From NCBI GenBank assembly GCA_015680685.1, contig MNCI01034772.1, positions 25,042 to 89,041 on the forward strand: a DNA stretch of 64,000 nucleotides. The letters run 5' to 3'. Shown one piece after another: positions 44,758 to 54,152 of the stretch. The notes below the pieces were generated by a model. That model saw nothing but the letters and a program-made list of their open reading frames with translations, ran no database searches and was not told where the DNA came from. The stretch's first letter is position 1; every line of letters begins with the position of its first letter. Origin of the DNA: Gnetum montanum (Eukaryota > Streptophyta > Gnetopsida > Gnetales > Gnetaceae). Both the position numbers and the translations under genes were made by a program.

Positions 44758-45433
44758 CAGGAGATTTTTGCTTCGGCGTTTTCAGTGGCCCTGGCAGCTC
44801 TTCCTTCGGTCGCGGTGGTGGCCGATCTGCTCCCAGTCGCGGCCGATTTTCCTCCCGTTGTGGCTGATTTTCCTCCCTTCATAGCCGTGGTCGCACCATT
44901 GACAGGTCATCCAACCTGTGGCGCTCTGACCCTGCGCACTCCAACAAGGGTTTCTAGCCTGGCTCTACTCCTGTTTCGGGTCAGGGTTCCTCTTGGCCGC
45001 CGCCTCAGGGTTAAAACTTTGTTTGGCCGCCGTCTTAGCCCTCGTCTCCCTCACGTCGTGCACCGTGTGCGCTTCCCGTGGCTAGATCTGTTCAGTCCTC
45101 AGTCAGATCTGCCTGATCTGTGTAACCCGTGGCCAGATTTGTGCAACCAGAGTTGAATACCAGAGTTGAATCCCCCATTTGCAGATCTGGGAACCCAGAT
45201 TTGGAATCAGATCTGAAACCAGCATCAGGAAACTTTGAAAAGAGGACCTTGGAGCCCTTGTCCTTCTGTCACGAGTGCTGTGCTTTGGTGGCTATGAGCC
45301 AGGGTTACTATGCCGCGCTCTTGTGGCTGTGGGGCAGTGGTAGCAGTGGGCAGCAAGATTTGCATTGTGGTGCTATTGCTGTAAGTTGTTCTAGGGCTGC
45401 CATCGCGTTCCTACTGATGTGGAGCCAGTTCCA
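44758..45433 (+). promoter_or_regulatory. GC-rich leader of LINE-2
   Basis: About 675 bp, much richer in GC and CpG than its surroundings, with repeated 'gccgattttcctccc' near 44840-44880. The palindromic heptamer AGATCTG occurs at 45084, 45105, 45183 and 45209, with near-copies between. LINE leaders contain the internal promoter, so this is the likely promoter region, by inference. Open frames here (44755-45156, 45129-45455) have no recognisable domain. Confidence 0.5.
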
Positions 45434-46570
45434 ATGGATGAGGAACCCCTTTTAGGTAAGGATCTGGACGAATCTTCAGCGGGTGTTTCTTCTTCTCCTT
45501 AGGGGAGTTCTCCCAACTCAGAATCTTTGGATTTTCTGATACCTCAAGATATTTTTGACTCTATTTCTCAAGACTTTTCTGCACGTTTTATTTTTTTTCA
45601 AATAGTAGGTTATCTACCTCGCTCTTAAAGCATAAATCTACATATTAAAACTATTTTACAAGCCCACGGAATTCAAGTCTCTCACACTCGTTATTATGCT
45701 CGTAATTTTGTCCTTGCTGAGCTTTCGGAGGCTTCTCAAATCGAGAAAGCTCTCTCTCTTCGAATTTTCCCTGCTCGGAATGCTACTCTTATCGCCCGGG
45801 CATGGAAATTTGATTTCAATGTTAGCGACCCAGCCTTTAATATTATCCCTTGTTATGTAGAGCTCCCTCATCTTCCTTTAATATTTTCACCTCTTGAGCG
45901 AGACATAGTTAGCACCTTAGGTCGAGTCATCTTTGACCGTGGAATTGAGGTTAACGGGGCTCACTATTGTCGCTACTGTATCAAACTAGACCTTTCCCAA
46001 ATGAAAACCACTTTAACTTTAGGAGCTGGAGGCAAGGTTTTTAAACAAAAGGTAGACTATTTTTATCTTCCTAACTCTTGTAGCTACTGCCATCGTGCAG
46101 AGCATCACATTTCCACCTGTCCCTTTATAGCTAAGAAAAAATCTCAAACCAATCCTCCCAAATCCAGTCCTGTAGTCACTCCTCAACCTAACCCACCAAT
46201 TTCTCCCATTAAGTTCAGTTCTACTTCTAACAATGCTTCACACCTTTTTTCCTCGTCTGTTCCTCTCAAGGCAAAAGTCTCTCAATCCCATTCTCTCATT
46301 AAGGCCAAGTCTAAAGCACCAATCATCCACTCACAATCAGTCCAAGAATCACTTCTACGAGATGAATTTGTCATGGTCGGGGGAAGGAAAAGGGCTAAAG
46401 CATCTAACACCACCACTCCTCCTTCCTCTCCTCTGCCCAAAACTAACCCAGCTTTAATGGTAAATACCAACAACTCCTTTGCCATTCTTTCCTCTACTAT
46501 GACAACTGACACTTCTAATGCCAACCCTTCTACCGCCTCGTCACTCATAACAACTAGAGCTTCTCCATGA
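45434..46570 (+). pseudogene. LINE-2 ORF1 (DUF4283 + CCHC zinc knuckle)
   Basis: ATG at 45434 opens a single frame to TGA at 46568-46570, 378 codons, with only two stops inside (TAG 45500-45502 and TAA 45626-45628, both one C-to-T step from Gln). The DUF4283-like domain includes LAELSEASQIEKALSL, AWKFDFNVSDPAFNIIP and CYVELPHLPL. A CCHC knuckle C-x2-C-x4-H-x4-C is present (CSYCHRAEHHISTC, about 46076-46120). A Ser/Pro/Thr/Lys-rich tail follows. The protein would bind element RNA. Its stop overlaps the ORF2 ATG by four bases (ATGA). Confidence 0.8.
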
Positions 46571-49500
46571 ACTTCCTATCTTGGAATGTCCGAGGCCTAA
46601 CTGATAGGCTTCGTTGCAAAAGAGCCAGCAACTTTATCTCTAGCTTAAATCTCACTTTGGATTTCCTCCTCCTCCAAGAAATCAAGATCTCAGCCGAACA
46701 ATTATCCTTTTCAGCCCATGGGTTTCTTCCCCATTCTTCCGTTCTTGCTACTTCGCATGAGTGTGGCAAAGGTGGCGCAGCCATTCTGTATCTAGCTTAT
46801 TGGAAAGATAAACTCCTTCAGCATGGGTCCAATTTAGGTCACCGAGTGACCTGGGCTATTTTCTCATCCTCACATGGTCCCTTCGGAGTTTGTTCTATTT
46901 ATGCCCCCAATGACTCTACTGAACGCGCCCAACTGTGGCATGAACTCACTCATGGCCTCCCTTCTATTCCTTGGATTTTTGGTGGCGATTTTAACATGAT
47001 GGAATTCTCTTGTGACAAGCTCAGGGGTGTCTTCTCTCAACTTCCGCATCAAGAATTTCAAGCCTAGTCAAATTTTAAGAAATGTTTCTATCTTTCGGAC
47101 AGCATCGCAAACACTGCTAGTGGCTCCCTAAACAGCTTCACTTGGAACAATCTTCGTAAGGGGCAAGCTCGCATTTATAGTCAGCTAGATAGGTATTACT
47201 TTTCCACCCTTTCTTTTTGGCAGACCCTTTCTACTACTAAAGTCCACCAACACGCAACCTTGTCTGATCATTTCCCTATTACTTTATCTATGCAAATTCA
47301 TAATGACCACCAATGAAGGAATTATCATCTCTTTAGGTTACATAATCAATGTTTCTCTTCCCCTTCCACCCAACAACTTCTTTCTAGCCTTTGGAATGCT
47401 AAACCAAGACCCTTAGGTTCAACGGGTTGGATCCACTGGTGGCTTCGAACTACTAGTAGAGTTAGGAATTTCGCCCGTCATTTTGGTAAGGAAGTTGCCT
47501 CTCGCTCTCGGCAAGAGTACACCAACATAGGCTCTACTATTGAGCACCTTACGACTAAACTAACTGATGATCCCTTCAATAGTCACCTTCAAGGGGAGCT
47601 TGCCAGAGCCCGTATTGCCTTTCAACATTAGGAAGTATATAAGGCCCAAGGTGCCTTGATTAAAAGTTGACTTACTTGACTAAACATACAAGACGAGTAC
47701 TGTAAGGAATTATTTAAGTACCTTAACCGATCCCCCCCTTCACCCTCTTTAGATAAACTCTTCATAAATGGTTCCATTATCACTGACCAAAATAGTCTTC
47801 TCTCTCATCTTAAAGAACACTTTGAGGCCTTATTCACCACTACTCCTATGGATCCAACATCCTTCGCGGCAGCCACTCTAAATTATCCTAAACTAGTTAA
47901 TTCTTCTATGCTGTCAATGTTAGAAGCCAATATTACTCCAGTTGAGCTTCGACAGGCTTGCTTTAACCTAAGCCCTGGGAAAGCCCTGGGTTATGATGGT
48001 TTTCTAGTTGAATTTTTCCAAAATCATTGGGATCTGGTTGGTTCCGACCTCTTCCATGTTATCAAAGAGGCTACGCTTACTGGCTCTTTGGGACCAATCT
48101 TAAACCAAGGGATTATTCTTCTTCTCCCTAAAACAGGAGATCCTACTTGTATCTCCAACTGGTGACCTATCACCTTACTTAATGTGGGATACAAAATTTG
48201 GGCAAAGTGTTTGGCCTTATAATTAATGAAAGTCCTTGCCTTTATTATTTCCCCTCAGTAGACTAGCTTTGTTCCAGGAAGATACATATTAAATAACGTG
48301 GTGGCTGCTTGGGAAGGTCTTAAGTGGGCTGAGGATGAGGGTCAGGATATCCTCCTGATGAAGCTTGACTACGCTAAAGCCTATGATAACATTAAGTGGG
48401 ACTTCATTATCCAAACCATGACTAAATTGGGTTTTGGCCCTAAGTTCATTCATATGGTAGAATGCTTATTCTCAGATGCTACTGCGCGAATCGCGACTAC
48501 CTTCGGCATCACTTCTCCCTTTTCTATTCATAGGTCTGTTAGGCAAGGTTGCCCTCTCGCTCCTTATCTCTTCATCATAGCGGCTGATTTTCTCTGTCAT
48601 CAAATCAGCTTGGATATTCAAAACAATGTTTTATTTGGGGTTCCTCTATCTTCTCCTCAACATCAGCTCCTCAATATGCATTTCGCTGATGACTCATTTT
48701 TCCTTATTCAAAACAATGCGGATAATGTGCAGTGTCTCTTGTCTCGAGTAGAGCAATATTGCTCCCTCTCGGGATCTGTCATAAATTGGCGAAAATCTTC
48801 TGTTTATAGCTTCACCAATAACTACAGTCATTTGCCCAATTATAGTTGGAAGCGTAATCAAGATCATGAGATCATTAAGCTCTTGGGAATTCCCTTTCGC
48901 TTTAGAGGCCCAACGTCCGAGCTCTGGGACCAAGTAATTGCTCGAATTCACAGAAAAATGGAAAAATGGAAAACCAAACCCCTCACCCTTGCCGGAAGGT
49001 ATCTAATCTGTAAGTCTATTTGTGCCTCTACCCATGTTTATTACTCGTCATGTTGGGCCCCTTCCCATGCTTCTTATCAAAAGCTTGAACGTTTATTTCG
49101 AGACTTCATGTGGTCATCTAAGGACTCTCAAAAAGGCTTTCATCGTGTAGCCTGGAATATAGTAACTCTTCCTAAGAACAAAGGCGGTTTGGGCCTTTTG
49201 AACTCCTTTAAGCAAGGTCTCACCCTTGTCGCTAAGTGGTTGATTCAGCACTTAGATGCCCCCAATATTATTGGGAATCTCCTTCAGTTAAGGCTTCGAC
49301 AAGCATTTCCTAAGAATAGGTCTATCTGGAAGGGTATCCACCCTGTTAATTGGATCCTTTCTCCTCACGACATTATCATTCCTGGAACACATGTTTTCAA
49401 AAGCATTTGGAAGGCTTGGCAAGTCTTACATTCTCATGTGAATTGGAATAATATACATATCAATCCTACTCTTCTTTCTAAGATTTGCCCTTGGTGGCTG

Positions 49501-50445
49501 CCCCTATGTCCTGCTCCTCTAGCCACCTCAAATGCCAGGGTAGCCACCATCTGGTTTCAAAAGGGAGTTGTTTCCCTTAGCTGTCTTCGTCTCACCAATC
49601 AGTGGATTACTTGGGATATGTTCGAAAACTTATATGGGGCTTCCAGAATTATGCACCATTGCCTCGATAGACTTTATCACTTCATTCATCAGAATTTGCA
49701 TGTGGAAGCTTCGGTTCCTAGTCTCTTCCATGGTCTTCAATGGACTAATGGATCGAACCTTCTACCCTATAAACCTCATGTGCCCTTTCAATTGTTGCAT
49801 GATTCCTCTACGATTGTTAACCGTTGCAATCGATCATGGCACAAAGAAGAGTCTGAACAGTTTTGGCTCTCTCTCTTTTCACGAGTTTGGAGCCTTCCGA
49901 CTCTTCCAAAAATTAAGCAATTTCTTTGGTGCCTCTTGCATCAAGGCCTGCCTATCGGCAAACGTCGTGAATACCTTGGGATTTCAAACCCTACCTGCCC
50001 TCTCTGTGGAGGTCCTGAAAATTTTGTCCACGTTTTTTGGCATTGCCCTTTCGCTCAGTCTTCATGGGAATGGGTTTCTAAGGTTTTTCCTTTGTGCACA
50101 TTTTCCCATGAGGATATCTTATTCGGCTTTTTGGCCACCCCCTCTTCAGACCTTCTGTTTCTTTGGAAAGTTATTAGGCCCCTCGTTCTTTACTTTATAT
50201 GGAAGCGCAGATGCACTGCTCTTTTTCAGAACACTAATTCGTCCAACTCTAACCATTTAAATATTATGGAAAAATCTCAAATTCTTCGCCTTGTGCACTT
50301 CCAAATTTTATCTCCTACTTCTAAGTTAAAGTTGGATTCTAATCAGTTTTTTTATTGTTTGCAGCCTTGGAGCAGACACACCAACTTGTGCACTCTTTCC
50401 AATCTCGATCTGCTACATCGGAGTGTGTTATCATCATTATTTTGA
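46567..50445 (+). pseudogene. LINE-2 ORF2 (endonuclease-reverse transcriptase)
   Basis: A single frame of 1,292 codons with no frameshift. The endonuclease has FLSWNVRGL, LLQEIKI (catalytic Glu), YAPND, GGDFNMM and LSDHFPI. The reverse transcriptase has LLMKLDYAKAYDNIKWDF (motif A), VRQGCPLAPYLF (motif B) and FADD (48682-48693, motif C). A zf-RVT-like CPLCGGPENFVHVFWHC lies near 50000-50050. Eight in-frame stops (47065 TAG, 47314 TGA, 47629 TAG, 47668 TGA, 47677 TGA, 48163 TGA, 48220 TAA, 48259 TAG) all sit where related proteins have Trp, Arg or Gln. All would revert by one transition. The region from 48298 to the end is fully open. Confidence 0.85.
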
Positions 50446-50640
50446 GCATTTTGAGCTCTTTGTTGTTTTCCTGGTTTTATAAACTCGCAGTTCCTAAGGA
50501 TTCCCAGCATTAGGTAGCTCTTTGGCATGTACTCCCTTCTCTGGCATGTTCTCCCACACCCTGAGAAAGATTATGTTTCAAGATGTTTTCTTTCAATAAT
50601 TGCATTTGTCATTGTTCTTCTCCCTATTTATCCATTAATA
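50446..50640 (+). other. LINE-2 3' untranslated end
   Basis: Follows the ORF2 stop. It contains 'ctttggcatgtactcccttctctggcatgttctccc', a short internal duplication of 'ggcatgt.ctccc'. The right edge is uncertain because the repeat flank resumes around an unresolved base (50646). Confidence 0.4.
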
Positions 50641-50646
50641 TGTTCN

Positions 50647-50910
50647 ATATGTGTTTTATTTTATTTTACTCCCCTTTTATTTATCTCAACTATTCTAATG
50701 CACACTTTCTTTTTTTGCTTCATATCTACTAACTTTTATAAAAATCCTTTGACTTAGGTTATCAAATTTTTTCAAATTACTTGCAAGTCTCCTTTCAATT
50801 TAAGGGAGATTAATCAAGAGATTGGCTTTCCTAGACCATTTGGTGGCCATGAGATTGCTTAGCCTAATTTTGTGTTAGGTTGTGATAGGTCTTGTATTAT
50901 GATAATCTTT
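50647..50910 (+). repeat. 752-bp direct repeat, copy 2, right part
   Basis: Continues copy 2 after LINE-2. 'ccccttttatttatctcaactattc' and 'caagtctcctttcaatttaagggagattaatcaagagattgg' match copy 1 at about 44127-44265. The match ends at 'ataatcttta' near 50910, where element 4 begins. Confidence 0.6.
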
Positions 50911-50929
50911 ATTTTAATAGCTATAGTAC

Positions 50930-51345
50930 CTAGAGAACCTTTTTACAAACATGTACTTATAACTTTTAACCAACAAAATAAATCACTAGAAAAACTAAAC
51001 AATAATATTTTTATTAGAGTTATTAAAGATAGTCTTGGTGAATATGTTATAAATGATAATATGAGTGAAATTTCAGAAATAGACCCTTTTACTCATACAT
51101 ATTTTACATAATATTACCAAGCTTTTAGAAAATTTGAAGAAAGTTACAAAGATACATTACCTTATCATCAAAATGATGAAAACTTTTTCCTTTTCAGTGA
51201 CCTACTACTTGTAGAAATAGATAAAAATCTAAATGATATTTTAACCATTAAATCATTACAAGATGAGCCAATTTTTGATAATGATTATTGTTATATTAAT
51301 CAAAGAACCAAGTTTTTAGATTTTACTAACCTAAACACTTGGATA
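50930..51345 (+). pseudogene. post-protease linker (element 4)
   Basis: Frame reads REPFYKHVLITFNQQNKSLE, SLGEYVINDNMSEISEIDPF and YCYINQRTKFLDFTNLNTWI. It is colinear with 58560-58069 of element 3 (REPFYKQVLTTFNQQSKSL, DEYLMNDNIGETPSINPF). It keeps Trp where element 3 has a TAG stop just before the next domain, which confirms that stop as decay. Confidence 0.65.
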
Positions 51346-51765
51346 TTAAGAGTAGATGATGCTTCTTCTAAGAAAGGATGTGATGCTAGAGTTATGCTTA
51401 TACCTTCTAGCGAATCCCCAATTCTAAAAGCTATTAATTTCACCAAACCAATGACAAACAACGTGGTTCAATACAAAGCACTCATACATGTGATCAAACT
51501 AGCTTAATATTATGATTTATCACAACTTAAAATCTATAGTGACTTCCTACTTGTAGTAAATCAAATTAATGGAATTTTTAAAGTTAAAGATTCAATCATG
51601 AAAGTATATAAAGCTTGTATCCTTGAACTCTTAAAAGAATTTGATCAAATATCCATTAAACATGTTTATGGAGAAGAAAATTATATTTCTAATGCATTAG
51701 TTATAATGGAAACTACCTTAGATGATGTCCCATTTGAATACAATTCCTAGGATTCTAAAATTATC
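51345..51765 (+). pseudogene. RNase H-like domain (element 4)
   Basis: Reads VDDASSKKGCDARVMLIPSS, NFTKPMTNNVVQYKALI, KIYSDFLLVVNQINGIF and GEENYISNALVIMETTL. It corresponds to 58066-57600 of element 3. The Glu of 'VEYKAL' is Gln here and the last Asp is Asn, so it would be inactive. It supports a family organisation in which this domain follows the protease region directly. Confidence 0.65.
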
Positions 51766-51789
51766 ATTTGAATACAATGGCAACTACCT

Positions 51790-52140
51790 TATATTATATA
51801 AAAGAATTCATTTTTCTTAGCCATAATCACTAGATGACCTTAGAAAAAAAATCCTTCTTTCTTACCATAAGCCCTAGCCCTCAAGTGTGATGATTCATGG
51901 TTGTTCTATAAGCAATAGGACAAAGTGAGTTCCTCTCCACTTGAGAATCCTAGGCCATCCAGGTAACTTGCTATAATGTCAACTGAGCTTAGAAATTAAA
52001 GGCACATGTACGAGGGTTAAACTACATCATGACCAAAGCTTCCACAAGGACCTGATTTGTTGGCAATGCAACTAATCAGCCAAACTCATGCTAGAATTCC
52101 TACCTTAAGAATGAAATACCCCATGAGCAAAGTTTCCTCA

Positions 52141-52145
<5 letters not shown>
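51790..52145 (+). other. 3' untranslated segment shared with element 3
   Basis: 'ccctcaagtgtgatgattcatgg', 'ctccacttgagaa' and 'aatcagccaaactc' match the reverse complement of 55050-54700 in element 3. This makes the two elements an inverted pair about 2.5 kb apart. Confidence 0.65.

Positions 52146-52182
<37 letters not shown>
52145..52182. repeat. (AG)n microsatellite
   Basis: About nineteen AG dinucleotides in a row. It lies at the end of the shared 3' untranslated segment. Confidence 0.9.
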
Positions 52183-52188
<6 letters not shown>

Positions 52189-52792
52189 GTTCAATGGGAG
52201 TGCAATAAGTTCTTAAATGTGATGGGTTCTAGTAGCGATCCTTACACTAGCCTTTTCATCCTATTTTATATTTTAAAAAAATGATTTTCAATTCTTATTC
52301 CTATTCCATTTACCTCTTGTATCTCTTTTAAAATTTCCTATTTTTCCCATACCCTTTCCCATTCCAAAAACAAACTAAAGAAAAATTTGAAAGTTATAAA
52401 TGGCCATAATCTAAAAGAAGCATGTCTTCTTCATGAAGTTTGATATAAGTCTCATTCTCTAAAGTATCCTTCCTAATAATTACATTTATCTTAAGTAAGA
52501 TTGGGGCTACAAGCTTAACAATATGTTATGGTTTATAAAGTTTATAATATACACATATATATTAAACCTCAAATGGTTTCATGAAGTGTGGTGATATGTG
52601 ACCTATGTCCACATGCCCTTTTTGATTATATAATTATCTTAATCATCATTGATATTATAGTCTACTTTGTGATCTTTCAAATTTCTAATGCATATCGTGG
52701 TTTCATGATCATTATGGTTTCTTACATTTTGCATAATGTTACATCATTAAGATTTCTATTGATTTTGGTATCTTTGCACTTGCATTCAACTC

Positions 52793-52822
52793 AAGATTGG
52801 GGGTTTAATATTGACATCAACA
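52793..52822 (+). other. polypurine tract and LTR start of element 4
   Basis: AAGATTGGGGG (52793-52803) is followed at 52809 by TATTGACATCAACA. That aligns with the element 3 LTR start TGTTGATGTCAACC, read in its own orientation. The LTR is lost after about 37 bp, at the junction with the truncated LTR of element 3. Confidence 0.5.
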
Positions 52823-52845
52823 TTTCCATGTATGGCATCAAGATT

Positions 52846-54152
52846 GGGAGTTTGGGAGCTGCCATTACCAACTGCCACGCCATGCAAGCCGCTGCTGACT
52901 ACCACATGTGCACCACTGCTGATGAGCACGTGTAGCTGCCGTTGCTGGTGTCGGTCACTGTCTGCGTGTAGTGTGCATCACGTGTCTACCAGCCAGTGAG
53001 CACGAAAAATGCCGCCACCGTTTGCGCAGCTCTTCTAGCGCGTCTAACGTCTAGCACTGTCTAGCGCGGTGGACAGAGCCGTTGCAGTTCACGCCTCTGT
53101 CCACCGCCATCTGATGTGCGTGTTTTGCTGCCCACCCACGCACCACTACGCCACCCGCCACCTCCGCCGCTGGAAGAGGGAGATATAAAGGGGAAGGCCG
53201 ATGGATCAGGTTGTTGCTTGTTGCTTGTTGCTTGGGGAAGGGGAGGCCCGAGATCTAATATGCGAAATAACAGAAACCGTCGTTTGCTGCTTTCCTGGCC
53301 TGAGAAGGGAGTCCTCGATGGATCCCTGTAGCAGGTTGTGGCCTTCCTTCATAGCTGCTCGCCAACGGTGCGCCACCTTTCTGCTGCAGTTACATCTGTG
53401 CCAACATCTGTAATGTCTGCCACTTTCTCCACCACCGCAACATCCGCCTGTCGTTAGGTAACTACCGTAACACTCAGGACCACCACGTACCACCAACGCC
53501 ATTACGTCATGTAACGTCCACCACCCACGCCTACGTCCTGTAATGCCCACCGCCCTACTTCCAACCATCAAAATGGGAGGGTTATAAACATAAATAATAT
53601 AATTACAATCTAAACAGTTTTTGTTTAGTTTTTTTTTTTTAAACAAGAAACAGTTTTTTATTGTTTTTCAAATAGAGAATCGTTATCTTTGCAGTAGGCT
53701 TTGAACCCAATAACTCAAGCTGCAAAGCCAAGAGCCAATCTTCTGAGCTATAGCTTGTGCTCGTCAAGAGAATAATTAGAACATAAAAATTCATTGACAC
53801 TTCTTTTTACTTCTAGAAAAGCTATCCTAATTCATAGAGCTGACCAAAACATGACATACACACAAAATATTTTAGATGGGTTAAAAGGTAACTTTAAATC
53901 ATAGCAAAATCTTATGATGTAAATGTATAATTGTGGTACATGAAGTAATGATTTCAATTTCAACACAGAGGGAGACAACATGACTCAAGGTCTACAACTT
54001 GGGGATACATTTTATACTATATACTTATTACTATTAAAGAATAAATGCCTATCAATAAAGATAGCAAGGTAATAGGACTTTTTAATTTTCACTGTATTTG
54101 AACTCATTTAAACATGGCCTTATGCCTAACATGGACGAGGTTGACATCAACA
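52846..54152 (-). repeat. truncated LTR of element 3 family (left copy)
   Basis: Starts TGTTGATGTCAACC at 54152 on the minus strand and matches 61680-62980 throughout. The last about 550 bp of the full LTR are missing. It is notably rich in CpG and GC near 52850-53560, whereas the matching part of the right copy has mostly TpG/CpA. It contains a CACGTG box (52927-52932), a TGACGTAA (minus strand, near 53505) and a SINE. Confidence 0.7.
53629..53770 (-). mobile_element. tRNA-derived SINE inside the LTR
   Basis: On the minus strand an A box TAGCTCAGAAGATTGG (53750-53735) and a B box GGGTTCAAAGCC (53708-53697) are spaced as in a tRNA. Between them 'ctttgcag' resembles a tRNA-Ala(TGC) anticodon loop. 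A tail follows, ending in an A-rich run (T12 at 53629-53640 as given). The same unit sits at the matching place in the other LTR, so it was carried along. It would have been transcribed by RNA polymerase III. Confidence 0.65.

Larger units (their letters stand above)
44758..50640 (+). mobile_element. LINE-2: plant L1-type LINE, frame-intact but with stops
   Basis: A plus-strand non-LTR retrotransposon with GC-rich leader, ORF1 (45434-46570), ORF2 (46567-50445) and a short 3' tail region. It splits copy 2 of a 752-bp repeat, which fixes its position. No poly(A) is seen; the N at 50646 near the right edge may hide it. Sequence similarity to LINE-1 is only at the domain level, so they are different families or very diverged. 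Confidence 0.8.
50911..52845 (+). mobile_element. Element 4: truncated gypsy copy, relative of element 3
   Basis: Plus-strand remnant with the post-protease segment, an RNase H-like domain, the family's 3' untranslated region, a polypurine tract (52793-52803) and the first about 37 bp of a 3' LTR. RT, RNase H and integrase are absent: the RNase H-like domain runs almost directly into the 3' untranslated region. It lies 3'-end to 3'-end against element 3. Confidence 0.65.

Noticed and set aside
49568-50260. Plus-strand open frame of 230 codons
   Set aside because: An alternative frame within the well-supported LINE-2 ORF2; no recognisable domain.
46567-50445. In-frame stops in LINE-2 as recoded codons or RNA-edited sites
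   Set aside because: Several are TGG-to-TAG or TGG-to-TGA changes, which U-to-C editing could not repair. All three stop codons occur, and no recoding signal is seen. DNA decay is simpler.
52840-53660. Possible GC-rich host gene or CpG island
   Set aside because: It matches 61680-62500 and lies within an LTR of element 3. The frames on either strand have no domain and are not shared between the copies.
53690-53765. Possible tRNA gene on the minus strand
   Set aside because: A and B boxes are present, but the acceptor stem does not pair, there is an A-rich tail and a second copy sits in the other LTR. A SINE explains it better.
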